A DNA stretch of 64,000 nt from Lobosporangium transversale (taxonomy: Eukaryota; Mortierellomycota; Mortierellomycetes; Mortierellales; Mortierellaceae), in the NCBI RefSeq assembly GCF_002105155.1, contig NW_019029001.1:248001-312000 (forward strand), given 5' to 3'. Below are positions 56,336 to 64,000 of this stretch, one piece after another. Position numbers and translations under genes: made by a program. Each line of letters begins with the position of its first letter. Position 1 is the stretch's first letter. A model generated the notes under the pieces. That model worked only from the letters and a program-made list of their open reading frames with translations, was not told where the DNA came from and made no database searches.

Positions 56336-58840
56336 TTACAGCTTTGCCGCTACATGACGCTTGTGCCGTTTGGTCTGGTTATGGGTGAGTTGTCTCTGCT
56401 TCCTCTTAAGAAGTCTTGTTGACTCTGATGCGTTATTCTTTTGCTGCTTCTTCCTCTTTCTGTCATTAATATGAGGATTTTGCTGTCTTAGGTTCTTCCA
56501 ATATTGACGAATGATGATGTCCGAGTCAAAATTCTCATAGGGAATTTGCTCGTTGTATGAGGAATCATAGCCCTTCCACTTTACAGTATACATCATTCCT
56601 TTTCCCGTGAGTTCGTGGTCAACGATAGACTCTATTTCATACGACTCTTCACTGGGAGCATCAAGAGCTTGAGTGACCATTTTGAGCTGGCTCGGAGCAT
56701 AATTACGAGCCAATTTCTGGTTGGTAGCGTCTAGCAGAGTGTAGGCACCATTTTCGGTACGAGCCACTACTTTGTATGGGCCTTGGTATTTAGGTGCTAA
56801 TTTACCATTGGGCAATTCTTCCTTCGCCATGACAAACGCTCCAGGTGGGAACTGAAGGATTTTGTGTGTCCTGTTGAATTTCTCCACCATTCTTTTTTGC
56901 GTGTCAGAACTCTTATCATCGATAGCAGGGAAAACTAACGCGGTGAGATATTCCAATCTGTTCTGTAATTCTTCTTCAGACAGGAGATGTGACTCGGCTG
57001 AGGAAAAATCCGTTAGTCCTGCAAATGAGCGTCCATAGAATAATGAGAATGGCGTTGAATGATGTAGACTCGCGACTCTAGTATTCATTTGGAGCTGAAC
57101 CATTGGAAGATGGATGTCCCAATCATTCTGTATGCCTTCGAGTTGTTTTCTGAGGATGTCCTTAAATGTGCGGACAAACCTCTCCGCTACACCATTCGAG
57201 CGTGGATGATATGGCGTGGAGAGTCTATGCTCTATTTGCAACTTTTGCGTTATGAGACGTGACACTCCATTGACGAATTCAGTGCCATTATCAGTTTGGA
57301 TAATTTTAGGGAATCCAATAGAGCAGAATAGCTTGAAGAGGGTGCTGGCCACCGTAATGGCTTCCTTATCAGGCAGAGGCTCCAGGAATACAAATCTTGT
57401 GCAGATGTCAACCACTACTAAAGCGTAGTTATTACCCCTGGAACTGGTTTCAAATGAGGCTAAATCGAATGCTATGTGTTCCCCTGGGAGTCTGGCATGT
57501 ATGGCAGTTAAAGGATGATACCCCTTTCTAGCTATGTTGAATCTTTGGCATGGTCCGCATTGGCTAACCCATTTGAGACAATCATCTCTCAATTTAGGCC
57601 AAGTAAAGCCTTTAGCATGGATAGCAGTAACCATGGCATTTCCTCCAGGATGACCGAATCCGTGTGCTAGGCGAAGATGCTGAAGCTTTTCTTCAGGATC
57701 TTGGATGATTTTTCTAGAAGCATCCTCCAACTGAAGTTGATGAGAGTAAGGAGCAGTTATATCAATAACCTGTAGAGTGGAAGGCAGCTGCTGCGAATTA
57801 GATGACTGTGGAGCTGCCTGAACATTCTCGGTAGTCTCTGTTCCTCGCCTCATAGAAGCAATCTGCCGACTCGTAGAACATGTAGCTTGTTCTTCTTTAG
57901 GAGACTTCCACAATTCCTCAGGAAATGCGCGAGATAATGCGTCTGGAATAATGTTCAGCAGGCCTGGACGATAAATACATTCAAAATCATAGTTGAGCAG
58001 AGTGGCCTTCCAATTCAGGATTATTTGTGGCAACTCCTTCTGTTCATGAATGTACGTCAGAGGTCTGTGATCAGTATATAATGTAAATCTTCTTCCCCAA
58101 AGGTAATGGTGAAATTTCATTAGTGCAAAAATAATTGCTAAGAGTTCCTTCTTGTAAGCTGGGTAATTTTTCTCATGCTTATGCAATGCTCTGGCTTGAA
58201 AGGATATGTAGTTGACCTTGGTTTCATCTTCCTTGCCACCCGGTAGCTGATATAGGACAGCTCCTATGCCTACGTTAGAGGCATCTGTGGCTACAAAGAA
58301 TTGCTGAGTAAAATCAGGGAACGATAAGGCTGGAGCTTGGGCTATAAGCGATCTGATGCTGTTAAAGCTTCGCATTTGCTCCTTATTAAGATCAAAAGTG
58401 CCTTTGGCATTGCGCAGGGCATCTAGAGGTGCTGTGAGCGAGCTGTACAAGGGTATATACTCCCTAAAATAATTGAAGAGGCCTAAATAGCGTTGAACCA
58501 TCTTCTTATTGGTAGGTGGTGTCCATGAATGCACATTAGCAACCTTGTTGATATCTATTTTGCGTCCTTCTTTGTTGATTATGAACCCCAGTAGTAGCAC
58601 TTCTGTACTAAGGAATTTACTCTTTTCTCTATTGATTATCAACTTTGCAGCTGTAAGCCTTTCTATGACAATGCTGACATGAAGAATATGATCCTCTGCT
58701 GTGTGCGAATAGACAATAATGTCATCCACATAATTGTCAGCAAAGTGCAGATCATCTAAGAGTTGTGACATTCCTCTTTGGAAGATACTCGTGAGGGGTT
58801 TTAAACCAAAAGGTGCTCTAGCAAACATATTGCTTACCAC
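56336..58840 (-). CDS. Ty3 element A pol, 3' part (RT-RNase H-integrase-chromodomain)
   Basis: 834 aa. RT resumes at APFGLKPLTSIFQRGM and has the catalytic YVDD box (NYVDDIIVYS). RNase H has FFVATDASNVGIGAVLYQ and LYTDHRPLTY. The integrase zinc finger is HGFGHPGG...CGPCQRF, and the core has IAFDLASFE, IIQTDNGTEFVNG and YHPRSNGVAERFVR. A C-terminal chromodomain (YTVKWKGYDSSYNEQIPYEN) marks a chromovirus, which targets heterochromatin or modified histones. It begins where the upstream ORF ends. The first codon is not a true start; the two frames meet at a T-run near 58836, so a one- or two-base indel split a single polyprotein. Confidence 0.88.
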   Translation of the reverse strand: MVSNMFARAPFGLKPLTSIFQRGMSQLLDDLHFADNYVDDIIVYSHTAEDHILHVSIVIERLTAAKLIINREKSKFLSTEVLLLGFIINKEGRKIDINKVANVHSWTPPTNKKMVQRYLGLFNYFREYIPLYSSLTAPLDALRNAKGTFDLNKEQMRSFNSIRSLIAQAPALSFPDFTQQFFVATDASNVGIGAVLYQLPGGKEDETKVNYISFQARALHKHEKNYPAYKKELLAIIFALMKFHHYLWGRRFTLYTDHRPLTYIHEQKELPQIILNWKATLLNYDFECIYRPGLLNIIPDALSRAFPEELWKSPKEEQATCSTSRQIASMRRGTETTENVQAAPQSSNSQQLPSTLQVIDITAPYSHQLQLEDASRKIIQDPEEKLQHLRLAHGFGHPGGNAMVTAIHAKGFTWPKLRDDCLKWVSQCGPCQRFNIARKGYHPLTAIHARLPGEHIAFDLASFETSSRGNNYALVVVDICTRFVFLEPLPDKEAITVASTLFKLFCSIGFPKIIQTDNGTEFVNGVSRLITQKLQIEHRLSTPYHPRSNGVAERFVRTFKDILRKQLEGIQNDWDIHLPMVQLQMNTRVASLHHSTPFSLFYGRSFAGLTDFSSAESHLLSEEELQNRLEYLTALVFPAIDDKSSDTQKRMVEKFNRTHKILQFPPGAFVMAKEELPNGKLAPKYQGPYKVVARTENGAYTLLDATNQKLARNYAPSQLKMVTQALDAPSEESYEIESIVDHELTGKGMMYTVKWKGYDSSYNEQIPYENFDSDIIIRQYWKNLRQQNPHINDRKRKKQQKNNASESTRLLKRKQRQLTHNQTKRHKRHVAAKL

Positions 58841-61367
58841 CGTACGTAAATGCAGTTAGTGGTTGGCTTGATTTCTCTACAGGCATGCGATGATACGCCT
58901 GAGACAGATCAATTGTGGTGAAATACAGATGCCCTGCTACCCTCTGCTGGATATCAGTGATTAATGGTAGAGGGAAGACATCAGTATCCTCTAGTTGACG
59001 ATTCAACGTTCTTGGATCAAGGCATACTCTATATTTCAGAATATTACCATCCAGGTCACGGCGTGCTGCCATTGTCAGGGAGTTATTATACGGACACCCC
59101 TTAGGTGCTGGAACGATAGCACCCGTTTCTTGCCACTTCTGGATGGTCTTTTCCACTTCTTCTTTTTCAATTTGCGAATGGAATGGGCGAGATCTTTCCT
59201 GGATGATACAGGTGGGTTTAACCTTTAGCTGGACCTTCATTGTATCAAGATTGCAAAATGAATTTGGCGAGATGGCTTCATTCGCATGTAAATAAGGCTC
59301 CAGCGCTAACAGGAACTTTTCTTTCAATGCTTTGAATTCAGCATTGTTTTCTCTTTCTGGAGTTTGTGACGGAATGACTTGAGGTTTTTCATCATATGGG
59401 ACCCATAGGGATTCCTCCTCTCGTATCTCCGGCATGGCTATTCCCATGATGGAAAAGCCGAGTCTAGCGAAGAGATCCATTCCCAACACGAAGTCATAAT
59501 ACTCAATGTCCATGACCGACAATTGATATTCTCCAGATCTATTGTTGCAGACCAATTGGACTTTATCACAAGTAATGACATTATCCGTGCTAGTCCCTTT
59601 TTCTATCATTGCTATAGATTCTCCTGGTACTCGACCATAGCGAATACCTTGCTCTATGGCTACTTCCTTACTCAGCAAAGAAGTTGTGGCGCCTGGATCT
59701 AACAATGCTGTATATTGTTGCCCGTTTATAAATATAGGCACAGCTATTCTATTATCACCAGGAGCGGGACCTTTGAAAGCCCCTAGGTGCTTGATACAAG
59801 CTTTCTCAACAATTGAGTACGAGGAAAAGAAGGATTCTTTATTCGGAATTATGTCTCTTATGAGCGCACTATCACTAATCCTCTTAAAAGCACTGACTGA
59901 GGCAAGCGGCTTGCGCACATCAGTTCTCTTGACGTCCTTGGGCTTATCCTTAGAATGATCTCTGACTTGATCCTTAGCATAGCGACAGTCCTCCGGGGCA
60001 TGTTTGTACGGATTCGACCTACACTTCTCCGTTCCCTTACACCAGACCTTGAATGGTTTAGCCTTCTTGGCTTCTCTATCACTTGACGGATTGGCATTAG
60101 GTCGAGATCTTTTATGACTAGATCTCGGAACCTCTCTAGGAGTGTATTCCGATCTGGACTTGATGGATCGCAAATACTGTTCTCCAGCGTCTCCTCCATA
60201 CTTCTGGATAAACCAATGGGCGTCATCGGTTCGTTTCTCACCTAAGGCACCTGGTGTCTTTTCTAGGAACTCTAGAAACTCCTTCAAAGAGCTAACACTT
60301 TTCACTGAGCCGAATTCCTTGATGACAGCCTGAAATCCTACGTCGGACAGATGATTGCATAAAGCTTTGATGAGCATATAGCAGCCATCATCTGGGATTC
60401 CAGCTGCCTCAACCAGAGGTAGCAATCGTTGCGCGAACGACCTAATAGTGTCATTCTTCTCAGGCCTCATAACTAGCGCCATATCAGCGATGTAAGCCCC
60501 TAGAATGTCAAACTTTAGAGCTTTATTCAAGCATGTAACTGCCCGAGACCAGGTCCTGTCTTGAAGAGGCACTTTCTTGATGAGATCGTCATAGTCTCGC
60601 GCCAGGCCGGACACTTTGGAAACGCAGAGGGATAAGTAATCCCATGCTAGTTTGTCGAAAAGAACATCAGAAAGGTTACGACGGAATATCCTCTCAAAGT
60701 CATCACGGAAAGTGACAACCCTGATTGCTATTTCCTTGACCATATTCTTGCCGGGAACCTTGGACACGTCTAAATCAAGCATAGGCGCATCCGCAAACGT
60801 TTTCTTCTTGACCTTGGTATAGTCTACCTCTTCTGAATCTTCCATCAAAGGAATGTTCTCTTCTTTGAAGATTCGATGAAGTGCGTCATGTTCGGGATTA
60901 GCAGGATCCCATTTCACCGTTATACGGTGACTATCTGCTTCAGACACACTCGATCTATCAATCGAAATGTCCTCGCTTGAAGATAAGCCATTTCTGACCT
61001 CCTCCATATGTTCAATAGAACTATTCAAGTCTTCAGTTTGTCTTACTAAGACCTTCAAGATGTCTGCCTTCTGTTGAGCGAGATCGCCTAAGGCCTTGGT
61101 AAGTGTCTTTTCATCAACGTCAATTTTTCTTAACTTTGATTTGGCATCATTGTACCTAAGGAACAGCAATGCCTTCTTTCTGAGTGTCTCCTCCTTCTGA
61201 AGTCTATAACTTCGAAGAAGCATCGTAACATTCTCGATATCGGGAACAGCATCACTGCCGAACTCGACTACACTCTCCGTCGTATCTACGACCAGGCTAG
61301 CCACCAATAAGTTCAACTGCTCGACAGGTGTCAAGCCTGAGCCATTCTCTGGTGAAGAGATTTCCAT
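58818..61367 (-). CDS. Ty3 element A Gag-protease-RT (5' part)
   Basis: About 849 aa from the ATG at 61367; the frame is open to 61394. Gag is predicted helical, with coiled-coil stretches (LRSYRLQKEETLRKKAL). A single Cys-rich segment (WCKGTEKCRSNPYKHAPEDC) replaces the usual CCHC knuckle. The protease site is LLDPGATTSLLS, with Pro where Thr or Ser is usual, and the second protease motif is VLGMDLFARLGF. RT starts with PHDQ-like GAIVPAPKGCPYNNSL and FTTIDLSQAYHRM. A single gag-pol frame, as in Tf1-type elements, is likely. The frame stops at 58818 through an indel in TATGTTTGC. Confidence 0.85.
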   Translation of the reverse strand: MEISSPENGSGLTPVEQLNLLVASLVVDTTESVVEFGSDAVPDIENVTMLLRSYRLQKEETLRKKALLFLRYNDAKSKLRKIDVDEKTLTKALGDLAQQKADILKVLVRQTEDLNSSIEHMEEVRNGLSSSEDISIDRSSVSEADSHRITVKWDPANPEHDALHRIFKEENIPLMEDSEEVDYTKVKKKTFADAPMLDLDVSKVPGKNMVKEIAIRVVTFRDDFERIFRRNLSDVLFDKLAWDYLSLCVSKVSGLARDYDDLIKKVPLQDRTWSRAVTCLNKALKFDILGAYIADMALVMRPEKNDTIRSFAQRLLPLVEAAGIPDDGCYMLIKALCNHLSDVGFQAVIKEFGSVKSVSSLKEFLEFLEKTPGALGEKRTDDAHWFIQKYGGDAGEQYLRSIKSRSEYTPREVPRSSHKRSRPNANPSSDREAKKAKPFKVWCKGTEKCRSNPYKHAPEDCRYAKDQVRDHSKDKPKDVKRTDVRKPLASVSAFKRISDSALIRDIIPNKESFFSSYSIVEKACIKHLGAFKGPAPGDNRIAVPIFINGQQYTALLDPGATTSLLSKEVAIEQGIRYGRVPGESIAMIEKGTSTDNVITCDKVQLVCNNRSGEYQLSVMDIEYYDFVLGMDLFARLGFSIMGIAMPEIREEESLWVPYDEKPQVIPSQTPERENNAEFKALKEKFLLALEPYLHANEAISPNSFCNLDTMKVQLKVKPTCIIQERSRPFHSQIEKEEVEKTIQKWQETGAIVPAPKGCPYNNSLTMAARRDLDGNILKYRVCLDPRTLNRQLEDTDVFPLPLITDIQQRVAGHLYFTTIDLSQAYHRMPVEKSSQPLTAFTYGGKQYVC

Positions 61368-61389
61368 ATCAACATCTTCGTTAATTGGT

Positions 61390-61584
61390 TGCAAAAGTCA
61401 AGGTAGTGTTCTAGGGGGATCTAAGGGTGCAATAAAGGTATCTTTATTCAGGGGGAACTATGCTACAGAACTAGATAGAAAAGTAGACCTATTTATACTA
61501 GTTAATATCCTGTTGCAAGGAATGCTCTAGAAATATGGGCGAAATACTATGTTGCACAAAATTATTATAGTGATTTCGCTTGCA
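61390..61584 (-). repeat. Putative 3' LTR of Ty3 element B
   Basis: On the minus strand GGGAAGGA (polypurine) precedes TGCAAGCGAAATCAC. TATAAATAGG, then AATAAAG follow, and the repeat would end at TTTTGCA (195 bp). Element A's gag frame starts within a few bases of this edge, and the sequence does not resemble element A's own putative LTR, so B seems to have inserted into A. Confidence 0.5.
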
Positions 61585-61608
61585 TCCTTCCCGTCATGAA
61601 GAAACCTA

Positions 61609-64000
61609 TTATCTTGTTTTTCTTGAAGCCTCAAAGACGGCAAGCGCCTCTTTAGCGTTTGCGAGCGAAGATTTTGTTTCCCAAGTGGCTTCATCTAATG
61701 GATAGCCTTTCCAAAGAACGAGCCACTTAGGAGTTTTGCCAAACATTTTGAAGTCAATGATTTTGTCGACTTCATACTCCTCTTCTCCATCTACCAGCTC
61801 GGGGGCAGGGCGTGGTGGTGAGCGGTCGCCGAATTCACGAGGTGACTCAATATAGGGGCGAAGCAGATCGGCATTAAAGACTGGATGCTGATGCATGTCA
61901 GGCGGTAGTTCCAGCTTGTAGGCATTTTCATTGACCTTCGAAATGATCTTGTAAGGGCCTATGTACTCAGGTTCCAGTTTCTGCGACGGTCTATTTTTAT
62001 GTCCCGCGACAGAGATGTTTTCCGAGCTTAAGAGCACCATGTCACCCACAGCAAACGTAGCAGGCCTGCGAGTTTTGTCCGCTTGGGCCTTTTGCCTATT
62101 CTGCGCTTCGATAATGGCATCCTGAGCTAGCGCCAAATTCATCGACTGGGTTCGAACAAAATCACTGACAGCCGGAACATTGGTATCAGGTGGCTTTAAA
62201 AGAGATCCAGGGACTAGTGGATGGTGACCATAGTTCAGAAAGAATGGGGAGAAGCCTGTCGTAGGATTGACAGAGTTGTTGTATGCGAACTCCATCATAG
62301 GCAGTAAAAGATCCCAGTCGTTTTGCTTGTACGATATGTAAGAGCGGAGCATTTCTTCTAATGTTCTGTTGGCGCGCTCTGTTTGTCCGTCTGATTGTGG
62401 ATGGAAGGCAGTAGACATGTTAAGTTTGGTGCCCATGAGCTTCATCAACGTTGTCCAGAACTTGCCGGTGAAACGTGAATCTCTGTCTGACACAATTGTC
62501 CGAGGCATGCCGTGCAGTCTAAAAACATTGTCGAAAAAGAGTCGTGCAACATCAGAGGCAGTGTCGGTAGTTCGGCTAGCGCAGAAATGAACTTGCTTGG
62601 ACAGTTTGTCCACAAAGACCGTAATCGCGTCAAAACCTCTGGCTGTCTTCGGAAGCTTGACAATGAAGTCCATTGTTACAGTATCCCATCGTTGGCTTGG
62701 AATTGCCAAAGGTTGGAAAAGCCCTGCAGGAGGCTTTAGTGAAGGCTTGTTACGCTGGCATTGCTCACAGGAAGCAATGTATTTTTTTATATCCCTCGCC
62801 ATGCGTGGCCAAAAATATGTTCGTCGCATGCTACTGTACGTTTTATCGAATCCCAAGTGGCCTGATATAGGAGCGTCGTGAGCGTCATGCAAGAGTTGTG
62901 AACGGAGTCCGTCGTCCTTGGGTATGCAGAGGCGAGGGCCTTGTCCAGCGTTGATCCAGAGTAGACCATCCACCACGAAGTAACGATCCGAGGTAGAGGC
63001 ATCCTTATACTGATGCACGAGGGGACCTAGAATTGGATCGTGTAGGTAGCAACTGGCTAGTTGTTTTCGAATGCCAGGGTCTAGATTGATATCCAAGGAG
63101 TTCAAAGTAGTAGGTGTAGCCTCCAAGTCCTTGAGGTCCGGTCTTCGTGAAAGAGCATCAGGGACGACGTTATCTTTACCAGGTTTATACTTGAATACGA
63201 AATCATACTCTTGAAGCAACTCCATCCATCTTGCTTGTCTGCGAGTCAAGTTCGGCTGGCTAGGAAAATGTTGTAGAGTGGCATGGTCGGTATAAACGAC
63301 AAAGTGAGAACCATCAAGGTAGTATCGCCATGTCTTCAGAGCATGCACCACAGCCAGCAGTTCTTGTTCGTGTGTAGGATAGTTGCGTTCCGCTGGGTTG
63401 AGCTTGCGTGAAGTAAAAGCTACTGGTCGTGATTCACCATTTTGGTCCGTCTGGAACAGGACAGCACCAGTTGCAAAGCCTGAAGCGTCTGTTTCGACTG
63501 CTGTAGAGAGGGCAGGATCGAATATCCTAAGAACTGGTGCTGAGCTCACTGCTCTTTTCAAAGTCTCAAAGGCGTCTTGTTGAGATTTTCCCCAGTGGAA
63601 TTCCTTATTGCAGCCTAACAATTGTGTGAGGGGAAGAGCAATATCAGCGTAATGAGAAATGTACTGATGGTAAAAATTAGTCAAACCAAGGAATTGCATC
63701 ACATGTCGTTGGGTTGTTGGTACTGGCCATTCCCTTATTGCCTTGACAAGTCCGCCATTCGTCTTGAGTCCATCCTTGGATATGACATGGCCTAGGAACT
63801 CAGTCTCTTCCTGCATGAAGGAACACTTGGATAATTTACAATAAAGCCCAGCTTGACGCAAGAGGGAGAGTACTTGTCGGATGTGCTCTAAGTGATCTTT
63901 CTCGTTATCGGAGTAAATTAAAATATCATCGAGATACACAACAACACATTTATCAAGAAGTGGATCAAGTACGTTACGCATCATAGTCGAGAACGCTGCT
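61609..64000 (-). CDS. Ty3 element B pol (RT-RNase H-integrase-chromodomain), 5' partial
   Basis: At least 796 aa, open to the window edge and intact. RT catalytic box VVVYLDDILIYS; RNase H TAVETDASGFATGAVLF and VVYTDHATLQHF; integrase zinc finger HDAPISGHLG...CEQCQRN; core VTMDFIVKLPK, IVSDRDSRFTGKFW and FHPQSDGQTERANR; C-terminal chromodomain WLVLWKGYPLDEATWE. This is a different chromovirus lineage from element A (YLDD instead of YVDD, different LTR). The intact frame suggests recent activity. Gag and the 5' LTR lie beyond the window. Confidence 0.92.
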   Translation of the reverse strand, partial: AAFSTMMRNVLDPLLDKCVVVYLDDILIYSDNEKDHLEHIRQVLSLLRQAGLYCKLSKCSFMQEETEFLGHVISKDGLKTNGGLVKAIREWPVPTTQRHVMQFLGLTNFYHQYISHYADIALPLTQLLGCNKEFHWGKSQQDAFETLKRAVSSAPVLRIFDPALSTAVETDASGFATGAVLFQTDQNGESRPVAFTSRKLNPAERNYPTHEQELLAVVHALKTWRYYLDGSHFVVYTDHATLQHFPSQPNLTRRQARWMELLQEYDFVFKYKPGKDNVVPDALSRRPDLKDLEATPTTLNSLDINLDPGIRKQLASCYLHDPILGPLVHQYKDASTSDRYFVVDGLLWINAGQGPRLCIPKDDGLRSQLLHDAHDAPISGHLGFDKTYSSMRRTYFWPRMARDIKKYIASCEQCQRNKPSLKPPAGLFQPLAIPSQRWDTVTMDFIVKLPKTARGFDAITVFVDKLSKQVHFCASRTTDTASDVARLFFDNVFRLHGMPRTIVSDRDSRFTGKFWTTLMKLMGTKLNMSTAFHPQSDGQTERANRTLEEMLRSYISYKQNDWDLLLPMMEFAYNNSVNPTTGFSPFFLNYGHHPLVPGSLLKPPDTNVPAVSDFVRTQSMNLALAQDAIIEAQNRQKAQADKTRRPATFAVGDMVLLSSENISVAGHKNRPSQKLEPEYIGPYKIISKVNENAYKLELPPDMHQHPVFNADLLRPYIESPREFGDRSPPRPAPELVDGEEEYEVDKIIDFKMFGKTPKWLVLWKGYPLDEATWETKSSLANAKEALAVFEASRKTR

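Overview
The window looks like nuclear DNA of an early-diverging fungus, most probably Mucoromycota and perhaps the Mortierella group. The reasons are intron-rich genes with short GT-AG introns, fungal-type transposons (Crypton, chromodomain Ty3 elements, Tc1), and animal-like housekeeping genes that yeasts have lost or changed (GEMIN5, Asterix, an ABCD1-like transporter, TEX10). The placement is inference; no rRNA or other phylogenetic marker is present.

Layout. 1-13.6 kb is ordinary gene space: a peroxisomal ABC half-transporter (+, 5' end outside the window), a GEMIN5-like WD40 protein (-), adenylate kinase (+) and a bHLH regulator (-). 14.0-18.5 kb and 22.4-28.0 kb hold two copies of an unusual element bounded by long inverted repeats. 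Between them lie a four-EF-hand protein (-) and the ER membrane protein Asterix (+). 28.0-32.7 kb is AT-rich and apparently gene-free. 32.7-37.5 kb holds a serine-rich orphan (+) and a TEX10/IPI1 ribosome-biogenesis gene (-). From 39.5 kb the window is mostly mobile DNA: a MULE-type MITE, a spliced intact Crypton, a Ty3 element beside a tRNA-Val gene, an intact Tc1 element with identical 214-bp inverted repeats, and two chromodomain Ty3 elements, probably nested.

Main discovery candidate. Both inverted-repeat elements carry one spliced gene that joins an XPG/FEN1-like flap nuclease (N-terminal, about 340 residues, all seven metal-ligand positions acidic in copy 2) in frame to a Fanzor (eukaryotic TnpB-type RNA-guided nuclease: GIDPG RuvC-I motif, zinc finger, DRD motif). 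Copy 2 also holds, in the opposite orientation, the relic of a second and divergent Fanzor, so the ancestral unit may have had two head-to-head nuclease genes. Neither copy encodes a transposase. TA flanks and long inverted repeats suggest movement in trans by a Tc1/mariner-like enzyme. Both XPG-Fanzor genes carry stops or frameshifts. In both cases the element lies within about 80 bp of a host stop codon, with the fusion gene facing tail-to-tail into the host gene.

The host genes are housekeeping genes and do not form a pathway. The mobile half shows several targeting styles: upstream of a Pol III gene (Ty3), downstream of stop codons (XPG-Fanzor elements), and probable nesting (Ty3 in Ty3).
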